Positions 25,893 through 33,758 of a stretch of 64,000 bases of DNA are shown one piece after another (the stretch's first letter is position 1; each line of letters begins with the position of its first letter). The stretch covers positions 1-64,000 of the forward strand of contig NZ_KB905853.1 of the NCBI RefSeq assembly GCF_000381065.1, read 5' to 3'. Source of the DNA: Propionispira raffinosivorans DSM 20765 (GTDB lineage Bacteria > Bacillota > Negativicutes > Selenomonadales > Selenomonadaceae). Below the pieces are notes generated by a model. The model was not told the DNA's origin and searched no databases. It was given only the letters and a program-made list of their open reading frames with translations. The position numbers were made by a program, and so were the translations under genes.

Positions 25893-27141
25893 TGTTATTC
25901 TCCTTTATTGATAAAGCAAATAACAAGCCGATTATAATAAAACTTGATACCATAGAACTGCCACCATAACTAATAAATGGCAGCGTAATTCCCGTTAATG
26001 GCAAAAGCTTTGTTACACCTGCTAAGATAATAAAAACCTGCAATGCTAAACTCGCTGCCAAACCTGATGCTAACAGCATATTCATTTCATTTTTGCAATG
26101 CAAAGCTATATTAATACCTCGATAAAATAACGTTAAATAACCTAATATAAGAAAAATTGAGCCAACTAAGCCAAATTCCTCAGCAATAGCAGAAAAAATA
26201 AAATCCGTATGCACTTCAGGAATCAAGAAAGGATAGCCACTCGAAAATCCACTGCCAAGTATACCGCCTGAGCCAAAAGCAAACAAAGACTGGACAATCT
26301 GATAAGCCTGCCCTGTTGGATCTGTCCATGGATGAAGCCAAATAGCAATTCTTACACGGACATGAGCAAATAAAAAATAACTAATGGTTGAAGAAAGTCC
26401 AAAAAAAATCAACGCTAGAAATACGTAGGATTTATTGCCAGTTGCCATATATGTCATTAAAATAGCAATTCCAAAAAAAAGCAATGCTGAGCCCAAATCA
26501 TGTTGAATAACAAACATCAAAACAGCCATGCCCCAAATCACAACGAGTGGTGCAATAAAGCGCAGCGGCGGAAGCCGCAGCAATAAAAACTTATTACTTG
26601 GCAAAGCCAAAACATTTTTATGATCTGTTAAATAAGCCGCCAAAAAAATGATAATCATTATTTTGGCAAACTCGGAGGGCTGTACACTAAAGGGTCCCAG
26701 CAAAATCCAATTGCGGTTTCCGCCTATATCTGTACCGAAGAACAATGTTGAACACAAAAAGAGCAAACTGCATAGACCAATTATATACTGATAATTTTTT
26801 AGAAGAGCAATTTGTTTTGCCAAATAAAGAACAGCCATAAATGTAACCATCCCGCATAATGCCCATCTTAATTGGGGAATAAACAAACTCGGTTTTAAAC
26901 GATCGATCATGATAAGCCCGATACTTAAAAAAAACATGACAAGCGGAAATAAATACAAGTCTGCCGAGCTCCTATATTTTCTGAGTAAATTATCAATAAC
27001 AAAAGATAAAAAAATAACAGCACCAATCCATGGCAACGGTGTAAAATCAAACACCGGATATTTTTTTAACTCCAGAATAATAGTTCCAAATAAAAGTATT
27101 AAATTTGGAATCACAATAAGTTTTTGCCGCATGCTAATCAT
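25885..27141 (-). CDS. FtsW/RodA/SpoVE-family peptidoglycan polymerase
   Basis: SEDS glycosyltransferase of about 418 aa with some ten membrane segments. LGPFSVQPSEFAKI, QHDLGSALL, SGYPFLIPEVHTDFIFSAIAEEFG and the final LPFISYGGSS are family signatures. It polymerises lipid II and pairs with the class B PBP encoded next. The start is uncertain: ATGs at 27144, 27141 and 27132 cluster at the phosphatase stop without a clear ribosome site; longer upstream forms would lie inside prpC. Whether it serves division (FtsW) or elongation (RodA) cannot be read. Confidence 0.9.
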   Translation of the reverse strand: MISMRQKLIVIPNLILLFGTIILELKKYPVFDFTPLPWIGAVIFLSFVIDNLLRKYRSSADLYLFPLVMFFLSIGLIMIDRLKPSLFIPQLRWALCGMVTFMAVLYLAKQIALLKNYQYIIGLCSLLFLCSTLFFGTDIGGNRNWILLGPFSVQPSEFAKIMIIIFLAAYLTDHKNVLALPSNKFLLLRLPPLRFIAPLVVIWGMAVLMFVIQHDLGSALLFFGIAILMTYMATGNKSYVFLALIFFGLSSTISYFLFAHVRVRIAIWLHPWTDPTGQAYQIVQSLFAFGSGGILGSGFSSGYPFLIPEVHTDFIFSAIAEEFGLVGSIFLILGYLTLFYRGINIALHCKNEMNMLLASGLAASLALQVFIILAGVTKLLPLTGITLPFISYGGSSMVSSFIIIGLLFALSIKENNNA

Positions 27142-27850
27142 CATTATTTTCAAGAATAATGGCTGTGATATTATCCACACCACCTGCACGAAGTGCCTGA
27201 TCTATTAATGCAGCGGCTTTATCGTCAATCGTTTCCGATTCCATAATCTTTTTCACTTCTGTCTCATTCACCATATTTGTAAGACCATCGGTACAAAGTA
27301 AAAATTTATCCTTTTTTTCTAAAGAAAAAGATCCTTTATCGACTTTGACATCGGCATCAATACCAACAGCCCTCGTGAGCATATTACGTTGTGGATGAAC
27401 TAAGGCTTCTTCATGTGTAAGTGTACCATTTAGCACAAGATCCCAGACCAGTGAATGATCTTGTGTAATTTGAGCCAGCTGATTGTTCCGTAATAAATAA
27501 ATACGACTATCACCTATATGTGCCCAAAAACAAGTATCGGCTTCAATATGTAATAAACTGGCCGTTGTTCCCATCCCAGCATATTCAGTATGGTTTTTCG
27601 CTTTTTCTAAAATACGCTCATTCGCTTTTAAAATTATTTTTTCTAATACATCTTGATCAATTGTTATAAGAAATTTCTCAGAAAAAAAGTCTTCAATCGT
27701 ATTTATCAACAAATTACTGGCAATTTCTCCAGCTGCATGCCCCCCCATACCGTCTGCTACCGCATAGGTTTTTGGATTTATGCATACATAACTATCTTCA
27801 TTTGTTTGTCGAATTAAACCAATATTCGTTGACGCTGTTATTTTAAGCAT
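27134..27850 (-). CDS. prpC: PP2C-type Ser/Thr phosphatase (PrpC/Stp)
   Basis: 238 aa, single PP2C domain, cytoplasmic. The metal-binding motifs DGMGGHAAGE, GDSRIYLL, CTDGLTNMV and GGVDNIT are in order. It reverses phosphorylation by the PASTA kinase of the same operon. The ATG at 27850 is preferred, six bases after AGAGGTGA; a GTG nine bases upstream is embedded in that site and overlaps fhaB by 4 nt. Confidence 0.94.
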   Translation of the reverse strand: MLKITASTNIGLIRQTNEDSYVCINPKTYAVADGMGGHAAGEIASNLLINTIEDFFSEKFLITIDQDVLEKIILKANERILEKAKNHTEYAGMGTTASLLHIEADTCFWAHIGDSRIYLLRNNQLAQITQDHSLVWDLVLNGTLTHEEALVHPQRNMLTRAVGIDADVKVDKGSFSLEKKDKFLLCTDGLTNMVNETEVKKIMESETIDDKAAALIDQALRAGGVDNITAIILENNDD

Positions 27851-27855
27851 TATTG

Positions 27856-28296
27856 TCACCTCTCAAATTTAAAAGTAACCAAGCCAATTTTAATTATATC
27901 ACCGGATTGCAGGTACGTTTTTTTCGCCAGCAGCTTACCGTTCAGATATGTATGATTTACACTATTTAAATCTTCAATGACATACAAATTATTTATTCGG
28001 TTAATAATTGCATGATGATGGGATATGTAGGTATCATCAATAACAATATCATTTTCTTTGCCTCGGCCAATCGAAAGTTCAGCATCAATCGCAAACTTAT
28101 TTTGCGCAAGGCTGCTGTTTGAATCCACAACAAATAAGTTTGCTGTTGTGGATTCGGACTGTTTTTTTTCTAAAGCTGGATGCAAATCATGATAGATTAG
28201 TTTTAGCAGTAAATATATAAAATAATAAATAAAGAAAATCAATCCATATTGCAGAATCACTGAAAATAGATTCATAAAAAAAGCTATATCGGGCAA
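27856..28296 (-). CDS. fhaB: Membrane-anchored FHA-domain protein (FhaB-like)
   Basis: 146 aa. A hydrophobic N-terminal span (about 6-32) is followed by a short linker and a forkhead-associated domain with GRGKENDIVIDD, then SHHHAII and LNGK. FHA domains bind phosphothreonine, so this is likely an adaptor at the membrane for the kinase. The start is TTG with GAGGTGA upstream, that site overlapping the fhaA stop. The arrangement matches the FhaA-FhaB-PP2C-RodA-PBP-PknB cluster best known from Actinobacteria. Confidence 0.88.
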   Translation of the reverse strand: MPDIAFFMNLFSVILQYGLIFFIYYFIYLLLKLIYHDLHPALEKKQSESTTANLFVVDSNSSLAQNKFAIDAELSIGRGKENDIVIDDTYISHHHAIINRINNLYVIEDLNSVNHTYLNGKLLAKKTYLQSGDIIKIGLVTFKFER

Positions 28297-28297
28297 G

Positions 28298-29044
28298 TTA
28301 AATCACCTCATACAGAAGCACTGTGTTTCCAATTTTTATTTCATCCCCAAAACATAATCGTTGACAAGTGACTTTCTGAGCATTTACATAAGTTCCATTT
28401 AAACTGCCAGCATCGTAAAGAATATGACGATACTTTTCAAAAGAAATGTAAGCATGAAGTCTTGATGAATTAACATCCATAAGTAAAAATTCATTTTCTT
28501 CACGTCGTCCAATATGAATTCGTTTTTCACCTATCTCCAAATAAGAATTGATATCCGGACCCTGTTCAACTGTTAAAGCAGCAAATTTATGCTCTATCGG
28601 CAAATCCATAGAATCTTTAAAATTCGATCGTTCTAAAACAAGGGTGTGTGGTTCTTCGCTTGTTTTAGACTCTACATTAACACACTCACTCGTATAACAA
28701 GATTGTATATGGCAACTGCCTTTTTTTAAGGTAGTATCTTTTTTTAGCATCATAGATAGCTTACCATCTATCATAAAGTTTTGTTCAATCACAGCAATAA
28801 CAGCTGCTTCATATAACTGATTTTGTGTTTTTTGTGAACAAATCCTTTGGTAATCCACCTCACTGGTATAAATGGAATATACATTCGGTGCATAAATATC
28901 ACCCTGCAGTCTTTTCTTTTTGAGCAAAATTTCACGTCGTAATGCTTTCTCAATTTCTACCACTTGAAGATCGCTTGCAAATTTTTTATTAAAAAAGCCT
29001 TCGATTTTTGTTTCTAAAAAAGATTCCCATTTTAGAATTGACAT
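28298..29044 (-). CDS. fhaA: DUF3662 and FHA-domain protein (FhaA-like)
   Basis: 248 aa. The N-terminal 110 residues (KWESFLETKIEGFF onward) match the DUF3662/FhaA N-domain. A linker follows, and the C-terminal FHA domain shows HIGRREENEFLL, SRLHAYIS and LNGTYVN. No membrane span is seen. In mycobacteria FhaA binds phosphorylated MviN and tempers peptidoglycan synthesis; the role here is inferred from that. It is first gene of the cluster, behind a strong promoter. Confidence 0.88.
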   Translation of the reverse strand: MSILKWESFLETKIEGFFNKKFASDLQVVEIEKALRREILLKKKRLQGDIYAPNVYSIYTSEVDYQRICSQKTQNQLYEAAVIAVIEQNFMIDGKLSMMLKKDTTLKKGSCHIQSCYTSECVNVESKTSEEPHTLVLERSNFKDSMDLPIEHKFAALTVEQGPDINSYLEIGEKRIHIGRREENEFLLMDVNSSRLHAYISFEKYRHILYDAGSLNGTYVNAQKVTCQRLCFGDEIKIGNTVLLYEVI

Positions 29045-29073
29045 ATACTATACACCTCTAAATAACATAACTC

Positions 29074-29102
29074 ATTATATTCCCAAACATTCATCAAGTC
29101 AA
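29074..29102 (-). promoter_or_regulatory. Strong sigma-A-type promoter for the FHA-kinase cluster
   Basis: Minus strand: -35 TTGACT (29097-29102), 17-nt spacer, -10 TATAAT (29074-29079). The -35 overlaps the rlmN stop codon. The fhaA ATG lies 30 nt downstream of the -10. It is among the best promoter matches in the window. Confidence 0.8.
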
Positions 29103-30148
29103 AGCTGATTTTCCGCCGCGTGTTTGTTTCTTAATTGTCCACAAGCTGCTTGAATGTCATTGCCCATTTCACGGCGAACCGTCACAGCAATATGATTGTT
29201 GTTTAAAATTTCCTCAAAAACTTTGATTTGATTTAAGGAAGGACGTTTTAAACCGCGTTCAACAACTGGATTAATCGGAATCAAATTCACATTGGCCATC
29301 TGCCCTCTTAATAAACGACTTAGTTCTTCAGCATGTTCCGCTTGATCATTTTCACCAGCGATCAAAATATATTCATACGTTACACGTCGTTTTGTGATGT
29401 TTGCATAATGTTTACCCGCTGCTACAACCGCGTGGATGTCAAATTTATCATTGATTGGCATCAATTTTGAACGTATTACATTATTCGGTGCATGCAAAGA
29501 AATCGATAAGGTAATCGGTAAATCTTCCTTTGCGAGTTCCTGAATCATCGGTACAATACCAGCTGTTGATACAGCAATATGACGATAACCTAAATTCATC
29601 GTATACGGTTCATGGCATAAACGGATAAAGTTTAGAACATTATCGTAATTTGCCAGTGGCTCACCAGACCCCATAATCACAATGGTATTGATCGATTGTT
29701 CTTCTTTATTTAATACTTCATTGATAAAAAGCGCCTGTGCTAAAATCTCACCTTGTGTTAAATTTCGCACCATACCCTGCAGCGTAGAAGCGCAAAACGT
29801 ACAGCCCATATTACAGCCAGCCTGCGTAGACAAACAAACACTATTGCCATAAGATTGCCGCATTAAAACGGATTCGACAGCAACTCCATCGACAAGTTCC
29901 AGTAAAAACTTACTGGTTTTTCCATCGCGAGAATCCTGTTGTTCCAAAAGTTTTACGCGAAAAATATCAAGATTATCAGTTAAGGATGTTCGCAATGCAA
30001 CCGGTAAATTCGTCATTTGCTGAAAATCCAAGACATGTTTTTGATACATCCACTCAACGATTTGCTTAGCACGATATGCCGGAAGCTTAAACTCTTTCAA
30101 GCAACCTTGTAATTGGGGTAAAGACATACCAAAAATATTTTGTTTCAA
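29099..30148 (-). CDS. rlmN: Dual-specificity 23S rRNA/tRNA adenine C2-methyltransferase RlmN
   Basis: 349-aa radical-SAM methyltransferase acting on A2503 of 23S rRNA and A37 of some tRNAs. The [4Fe-4S] motif is CNMGCTFC, about residue 113. The methyl-carrying cysteine is in the C-terminal QAACGQL. GSGEPLANYDN and LSISLHAPN are typical. The start is TTG after AAAGGTG, 13 nt past the rsmB stop. Confidence 0.95.
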   Translation of the reverse strand: MKQNIFGMSLPQLQGCLKEFKLPAYRAKQIVEWMYQKHVLDFQQMTNLPVALRTSLTDNLDIFRVKLLEQQDSRDGKTSKFLLELVDGVAVESVLMRQSYGNSVCLSTQAGCNMGCTFCASTLQGMVRNLTQGEILAQALFINEVLNKEEQSINTIVIMGSGEPLANYDNVLNFIRLCHEPYTMNLGYRHIAVSTAGIVPMIQELAKEDLPITLSISLHAPNNVIRSKLMPINDKFDIHAVVAAGKHYANITKRRVTYEYILIAGENDQAEHAEELSRLLRGQMANVNLIPINPVVERGLKRPSLNQIKVFEEILNNNHIAVTVRREMGNDIQAACGQLRNKHAAENQL

Positions 30149-30161
30149 AATGTAAACACCT

Positions 30162-31490
30162 TTACTTTCGTTTCATTCGGGCAATAAAAAAGCCATCGGT
30201 ACCAGCAATATGCGGCAGAAGCTGCACCATTGTGATTTCTTGTTTGGCATATGGTAAAAATTGACCCGTTTTTTCAAGTTCAAATTCCGGATGGTCGGCT
30301 AGAAATAAGTTCACGACGGTCTGATTTTCTTCTTTGGCAATCGTACACGTACTATAGACCAAAACCCCACCAGGTTTCACTGCTTTCGCAGCACTCTTTA
30401 ATATTTCAATCTGCAATTTTGGCAGTTCAACTAACAAAGCCGGCGATTTTTTCCAACGAGCATCTGGTTTGCGGCGTAGTACACCAAGTCCTGAACAAGG
30501 TGCATCTACAAGTACACGATCCGCTTGTTGTTCATAGGCATCACCAATTTGCGTTGCATCCAATAATTCTGTTTGAATGATTTGAATACCCAATCGTTCA
30601 GCATTTTCATTGACTCGTTTCAGCTTATGTTCATAAATATCAGTGGCGAGCACACGTCCTTTGTTTTGCATCAAAGCAGCAATATGCGTTGTTTTGCCGC
30701 CAGGAGCACTACACGTATCAATAATGAATTCGCCTGGCTGAGGGTCCAAAACATGTGCTACCAGCATGGAACTTTCATCCTGAACTTGAAACAGACCTTC
30801 TGTTAATGATTTGATCTGATCCATTGCGGGATGACTTTGACAGACAAGACCTTCCGGGGTCCATTCGGATTCGTAACACTCCACTTGCTCTGCTGACAAA
30901 ATATTCATTAAATCAGAACGGTTTGTTTTTAGGGTATTCGTACGAATCGATAAGGCTGCATTCGTATTATTAAATTCACATAGCTTAACAGCCATGTCAT
31001 ACCCAAATTCTTTAATCCAGCGTTTAACAAGCCATTCTGGGTGATTATAGGCTAGCGCCGCATATTTGGTCGCCTGTCCTTTTCCATTTGGATATACTGC
31101 TTTTTCAGGCTGTCGTACTGCATTTCGCAGCACGGCATTAACAAATTTCACGGTTCCAATATGTCCATATTTTTTTGCCAGTTCAACGGATTGATTACAA
31201 GCTGCTGATTCAGGCACTTTATCCATGAAAAAAATCTGATAAATTCCCAAACGCAATACATCTTGAATAATGGGAGCTATTTTTTTTATGGGACGATTAA
31301 TATATTGGCTCAAAATCCAATCTAAGCTATCGCCAGCTTTAACACATCCATACACCAGTTCCGTCACAAAACGGCGGTCTTGATCCGATACCTCATGTTT
31401 ACGCAGTTCACGGGTCAACGATACATTCGCATATGCATCATTTGTATGAACATCATTTATTATTTTCAATGCAATCTCACGAGCATTCAT
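30162..31490 (-). CDS. rsmB: 16S rRNA m5C967 methyltransferase RsmB
   Basis: 442 aa. An N-terminal NusB-like RNA-binding domain (about 1-140) is joined to a SAM methyltransferase. The SAM motif is CSAPGGKTTHIAAL, and the two cysteines of the m5C mechanism lie in VDAPCSGLGVLRR and YSTCTI. ATG start immediately after the TAA of the DUF116 gene. Confidence 0.95.
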   Translation of the reverse strand: MNAREIALKIINDVHTNDAYANVSLTRELRKHEVSDQDRRFVTELVYGCVKAGDSLDWILSQYINRPIKKIAPIIQDVLRLGIYQIFFMDKVPESAACNQSVELAKKYGHIGTVKFVNAVLRNAVRQPEKAVYPNGKGQATKYAALAYNHPEWLVKRWIKEFGYDMAVKLCEFNNTNAALSIRTNTLKTNRSDLMNILSAEQVECYESEWTPEGLVCQSHPAMDQIKSLTEGLFQVQDESSMLVAHVLDPQPGEFIIDTCSAPGGKTTHIAALMQNKGRVLATDIYEHKLKRVNENAERLGIQIIQTELLDATQIGDAYEQQADRVLVDAPCSGLGVLRRKPDARWKKSPALLVELPKLQIEILKSAAKAVKPGGVLVYSTCTIAKEENQTVVNLFLADHPEFELEKTGQFLPYAKQEITMVQLLPHIAGTDGFFIARMKRK

Positions 31491-32264
31491 TTAATCATCC
31501 TTTTCAAGCAAAAAACGACGTATCTCTTTTTCTACTTCTATAATATCTACTTTTGTATTATAACAAGGTCCATTCGGGCGAATGTTTAATACACCGACTG
31601 CAGGTAAAGGGTATACATCTTGTATCCCACTTGTTAAATCGCGTTCGCAGGCAATCGCCAAGACGGCTAATGGACGAATTTGTTTCACGGTTTGCCTGGC
31701 TAAAGTTCCGCCAGTTACAACAAAAAAATGAAACCCAATTTTTTTTGATAATGTCACTAAGTCACCCACCGAACAGCCCCCACAGCACTGACAATTATTA
31801 GGGTCTCTCGTAATTTTATGTGGACAAGTCGCCAGTTGCAGACAATGTGGTGTAACCACGAGCAACCGATCAGCGGGAACTTTAATTTGACGTTGATGAA
31901 TAATCTGATTACTAACCTCAATAAAGGAACGTTCTATCTTACGTCGATTGATACCAAAGATTTTACCCAGCATCAAAGCCGCTGGAAATAAAAAATTAAT
32001 TGTTTTATAGGTTTGTTTTTGAAAAATATTAAGCGGCGGCAACCCTATAATAGATGCCACCATCCCCAAAATCCCTAAACCAGAAAACAAAAAAATCGAA
32101 GCAAAAAAGAAACCCAAAAGCAAAGGAAGATATTGATGTATCTGCATTAAGCCCAAAAAGCTAATTTTCCATATCGTATAGCTAATCAGTGCCATACATA
32201 ACAGACTCAAACATAATAAAGCGAGAAATAAACGCTTATGAGGCCGCTGTATCGTATATACCAT
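31491..32264 (-). CDS. DUF116 membrane protein of unknown function
   Basis: 257 aa. Two hydrophobic stretches (about 12-36 and 42-70) precede a soluble domain. The latter carries a cysteine cluster, C-P-H-K, then NNCQCCGGCSVGDL (about residues 155-180), which could bind zinc or an Fe-S centre, followed by VVTGGTLARQTVKQIRPLAVLAIACERDL. I recognise the family but no function is established for it. It lies between fmt and rsmB with 14-nt and zero-nt gaps, so it is co-transcribed with translation genes, a recurrent neighbourhood. Confidence 0.8.
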   Translation of the reverse strand: MVYTIQRPHKRLFLALLCLSLLCMALISYTIWKISFLGLMQIHQYLPLLLGFFFASIFLFSGLGILGMVASIIGLPPLNIFQKQTYKTINFLFPAALMLGKIFGINRRKIERSFIEVSNQIIHQRQIKVPADRLLVVTPHCLQLATCPHKITRDPNNCQCCGGCSVGDLVTLSKKIGFHFFVVTGGTLARQTVKQIRPLAVLAIACERDLTSGIQDVYPLPAVGVLNIRPNGPCYNTKVDIIEVEKEIRRFLLEKDD

Positions 32265-32278
32265 AGATAAACACCCTC

Positions 32279-33217
32279 TTATTCAAATTGATCGCCCAGC
32301 TGCAGACCGTGTCCACGTATATAATCTTTTGCAGCCATCTTTTTTTTATTTGGTGCCTGTAATTCAAGAATTTCTAAAAATCCAGAGCCAGTTGCCACAC
32401 AAAAACCATTTTTAGTAAAACCAACAACCACTCCATAATCAGCATTCGAAAAATCTTGATCACTGACTGCTGTTTGCCAAATTTTAAAAGGCTTCATCTG
32501 AAAATTGCAATAGGCCCCCGGCCAAGAATTAAGCCCCCGTACCAAATTATGGATTTGCTGTGCCGAGTCTGACCAATCAATAGCTCCCGTAGTTTTCTTT
32601 AAAAGTGGTGCATAATTTGAGTTAGCATCATCTTGGCGAATTCGCTTCGCAGTACCTGCTTCAAGTTGTTTTACCGTTTCAATCAGTAAATTCGCCCCTG
32701 CATTCATTAATATATCATGAAGTTCTTCCGTATTCATATTAGCTGAAATAGGTGTTTTTGTTTTTAATATCATATCGCCTGTATCAAGTCCCGCATCCAT
32801 AAACATCGTTGTCACACCGCTGACAGTCTCACCATTCACAATTGCCCAATGAATCGGAGCTGCACCACGATAACGCGGTAAGAGGGATGCATGAACATTA
32901 ATACAGCCAAGTACTGGAATATCGAGGATCTTCTGCGACAAAATTTGTCCAAAAGCAACAACAACAATTAAATCCGGTTTTAATTCTGCCAGGATTTTTT
33001 CAAATTCCGGGGTCTTTATTTTTTCTGGCTGCAGCACTGGTAATCCAATCGATACAGCACACTCTTTTACTGGCGATGCCGTTAATTTTTGACCACGGCC
33101 TTTTGGCCGGTCCGGCTGGGTTATTACAGCAATGATATCACAGTGTTCATTCAGTTTTTCGAGGCAGGGTACAGCAAAAGCGGGTGTTCCCATAAAAATC
33201 GCTTTACTTCTTATCAT
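32279..33217 (-). CDS. fmt: Methionyl-tRNA formyltransferase
   Basis: 312 aa. Formylates initiator Met-tRNA using 10-formyl-THF. The catalytic and folate-binding regions are HASLLPRYRGAAPIHWAI and GVTTMFMDAGLDTGDM, with the C-terminal tRNA-binding domain from about residue 205. The start overlaps the def stop as ATGA, the classic def-fmt pair. Confidence 0.96.
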   Translation of the reverse strand: MIRSKAIFMGTPAFAVPCLEKLNEHCDIIAVITQPDRPKGRGQKLTASPVKECAVSIGLPVLQPEKIKTPEFEKILAELKPDLIVVVAFGQILSQKILDIPVLGCINVHASLLPRYRGAAPIHWAIVNGETVSGVTTMFMDAGLDTGDMILKTKTPISANMNTEELHDILMNAGANLLIETVKQLEAGTAKRIRQDDANSNYAPLLKKTTGAIDWSDSAQQIHNLVRGLNSWPGAYCNFQMKPFKIWQTAVSDQDFSNADYGVVVGFTKNGFCVATGSGFLEILELQAPNKKKMAAKDYIRGHGLQLGDQFE

Positions 33218-33675
33218 TTGGACTCACCTCGTTGAATACTGAGCGCACGATCAATAAACAAAACGCCATCCAAATGGTCAAGTTCATGTTGAAAACAACG
33301 CGCCAATAAACCTTCACCAGTAATTTGCTGTTTTTTGTTGCGACGATTTGTAAATTCTACGGTCACCTTACTGGATCGTTCCACTTCTCCGAAAATATCA
33401 GGAATACTTAAACAGCCTTCTGTATCGATGGCTGTTCCTTCTCTTTCGACAATGACTGGATTGATAAGCTCTAATAGTCCATTGCCAACATCAATGACAA
33501 CAACACGAATCGCTGTACCGACTTGCGGCGCTGCAAGCCCTACACCATTTGCCTCATACATTGTTTCTGCCATATCATCAAGTAATCTTCTTATTTTATT
33601 GTCAATCTTCGCCACCGGTTGACAAATTTCTTTTAAAACAGTATCGCCTGCTTTTTTTATTTCTAATAAAGCCAT
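33214..33675 (-). CDS. def: Peptide deformylase
   Basis: 153-aa metalloprotease removing the formyl group from nascent proteins. All three motifs are present: GVGLAAPQVG, EGCLSIPD and QHELDHLDG (metal-binding HExxH as HELDH). Type and size fit bacterial PDF. It leads the def-fmt-DUF116-rsmB-rlmN run. Confidence 0.96.
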   Translation of the reverse strand: MALLEIKKAGDTVLKEICQPVAKIDNKIRRLLDDMAETMYEANGVGLAAPQVGTAIRVVVIDVGNGLLELINPVIVEREGTAIDTEGCLSIPDIFGEVERSSKVTVEFTNRRNKKQQITGEGLLARCFQHELDHLDGVLFIDRALSIQRGESK

Positions 33676-33719
33676 AGCCTATCTTCCTCCTAAAATCAAA
33701 ACAACTATATATCCTTAAA

Positions 33720-33749
33720 ATTCTATCATACAAACAAATAAAAATCCAA
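33720..33749 (-). promoter_or_regulatory. Possible promoter for def-fmt
   Basis: Minus strand: TTGGAT (33744-33749), 18-nt spacer, TAGAAT (33720-33725), in the 83-nt gap between priA and def. The -35 is only a four-of-six match. Confidence 0.4.
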
Positions 33750-33758
33750 TGAAACATA

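Noticed and set aside
25885-27189. Longer FtsW/RodA start at 27189
   Set aside because: It would add 16 residues unlike the family and overlap the phosphatase gene by 56 nt; internal ATGs at its stop are more likely.
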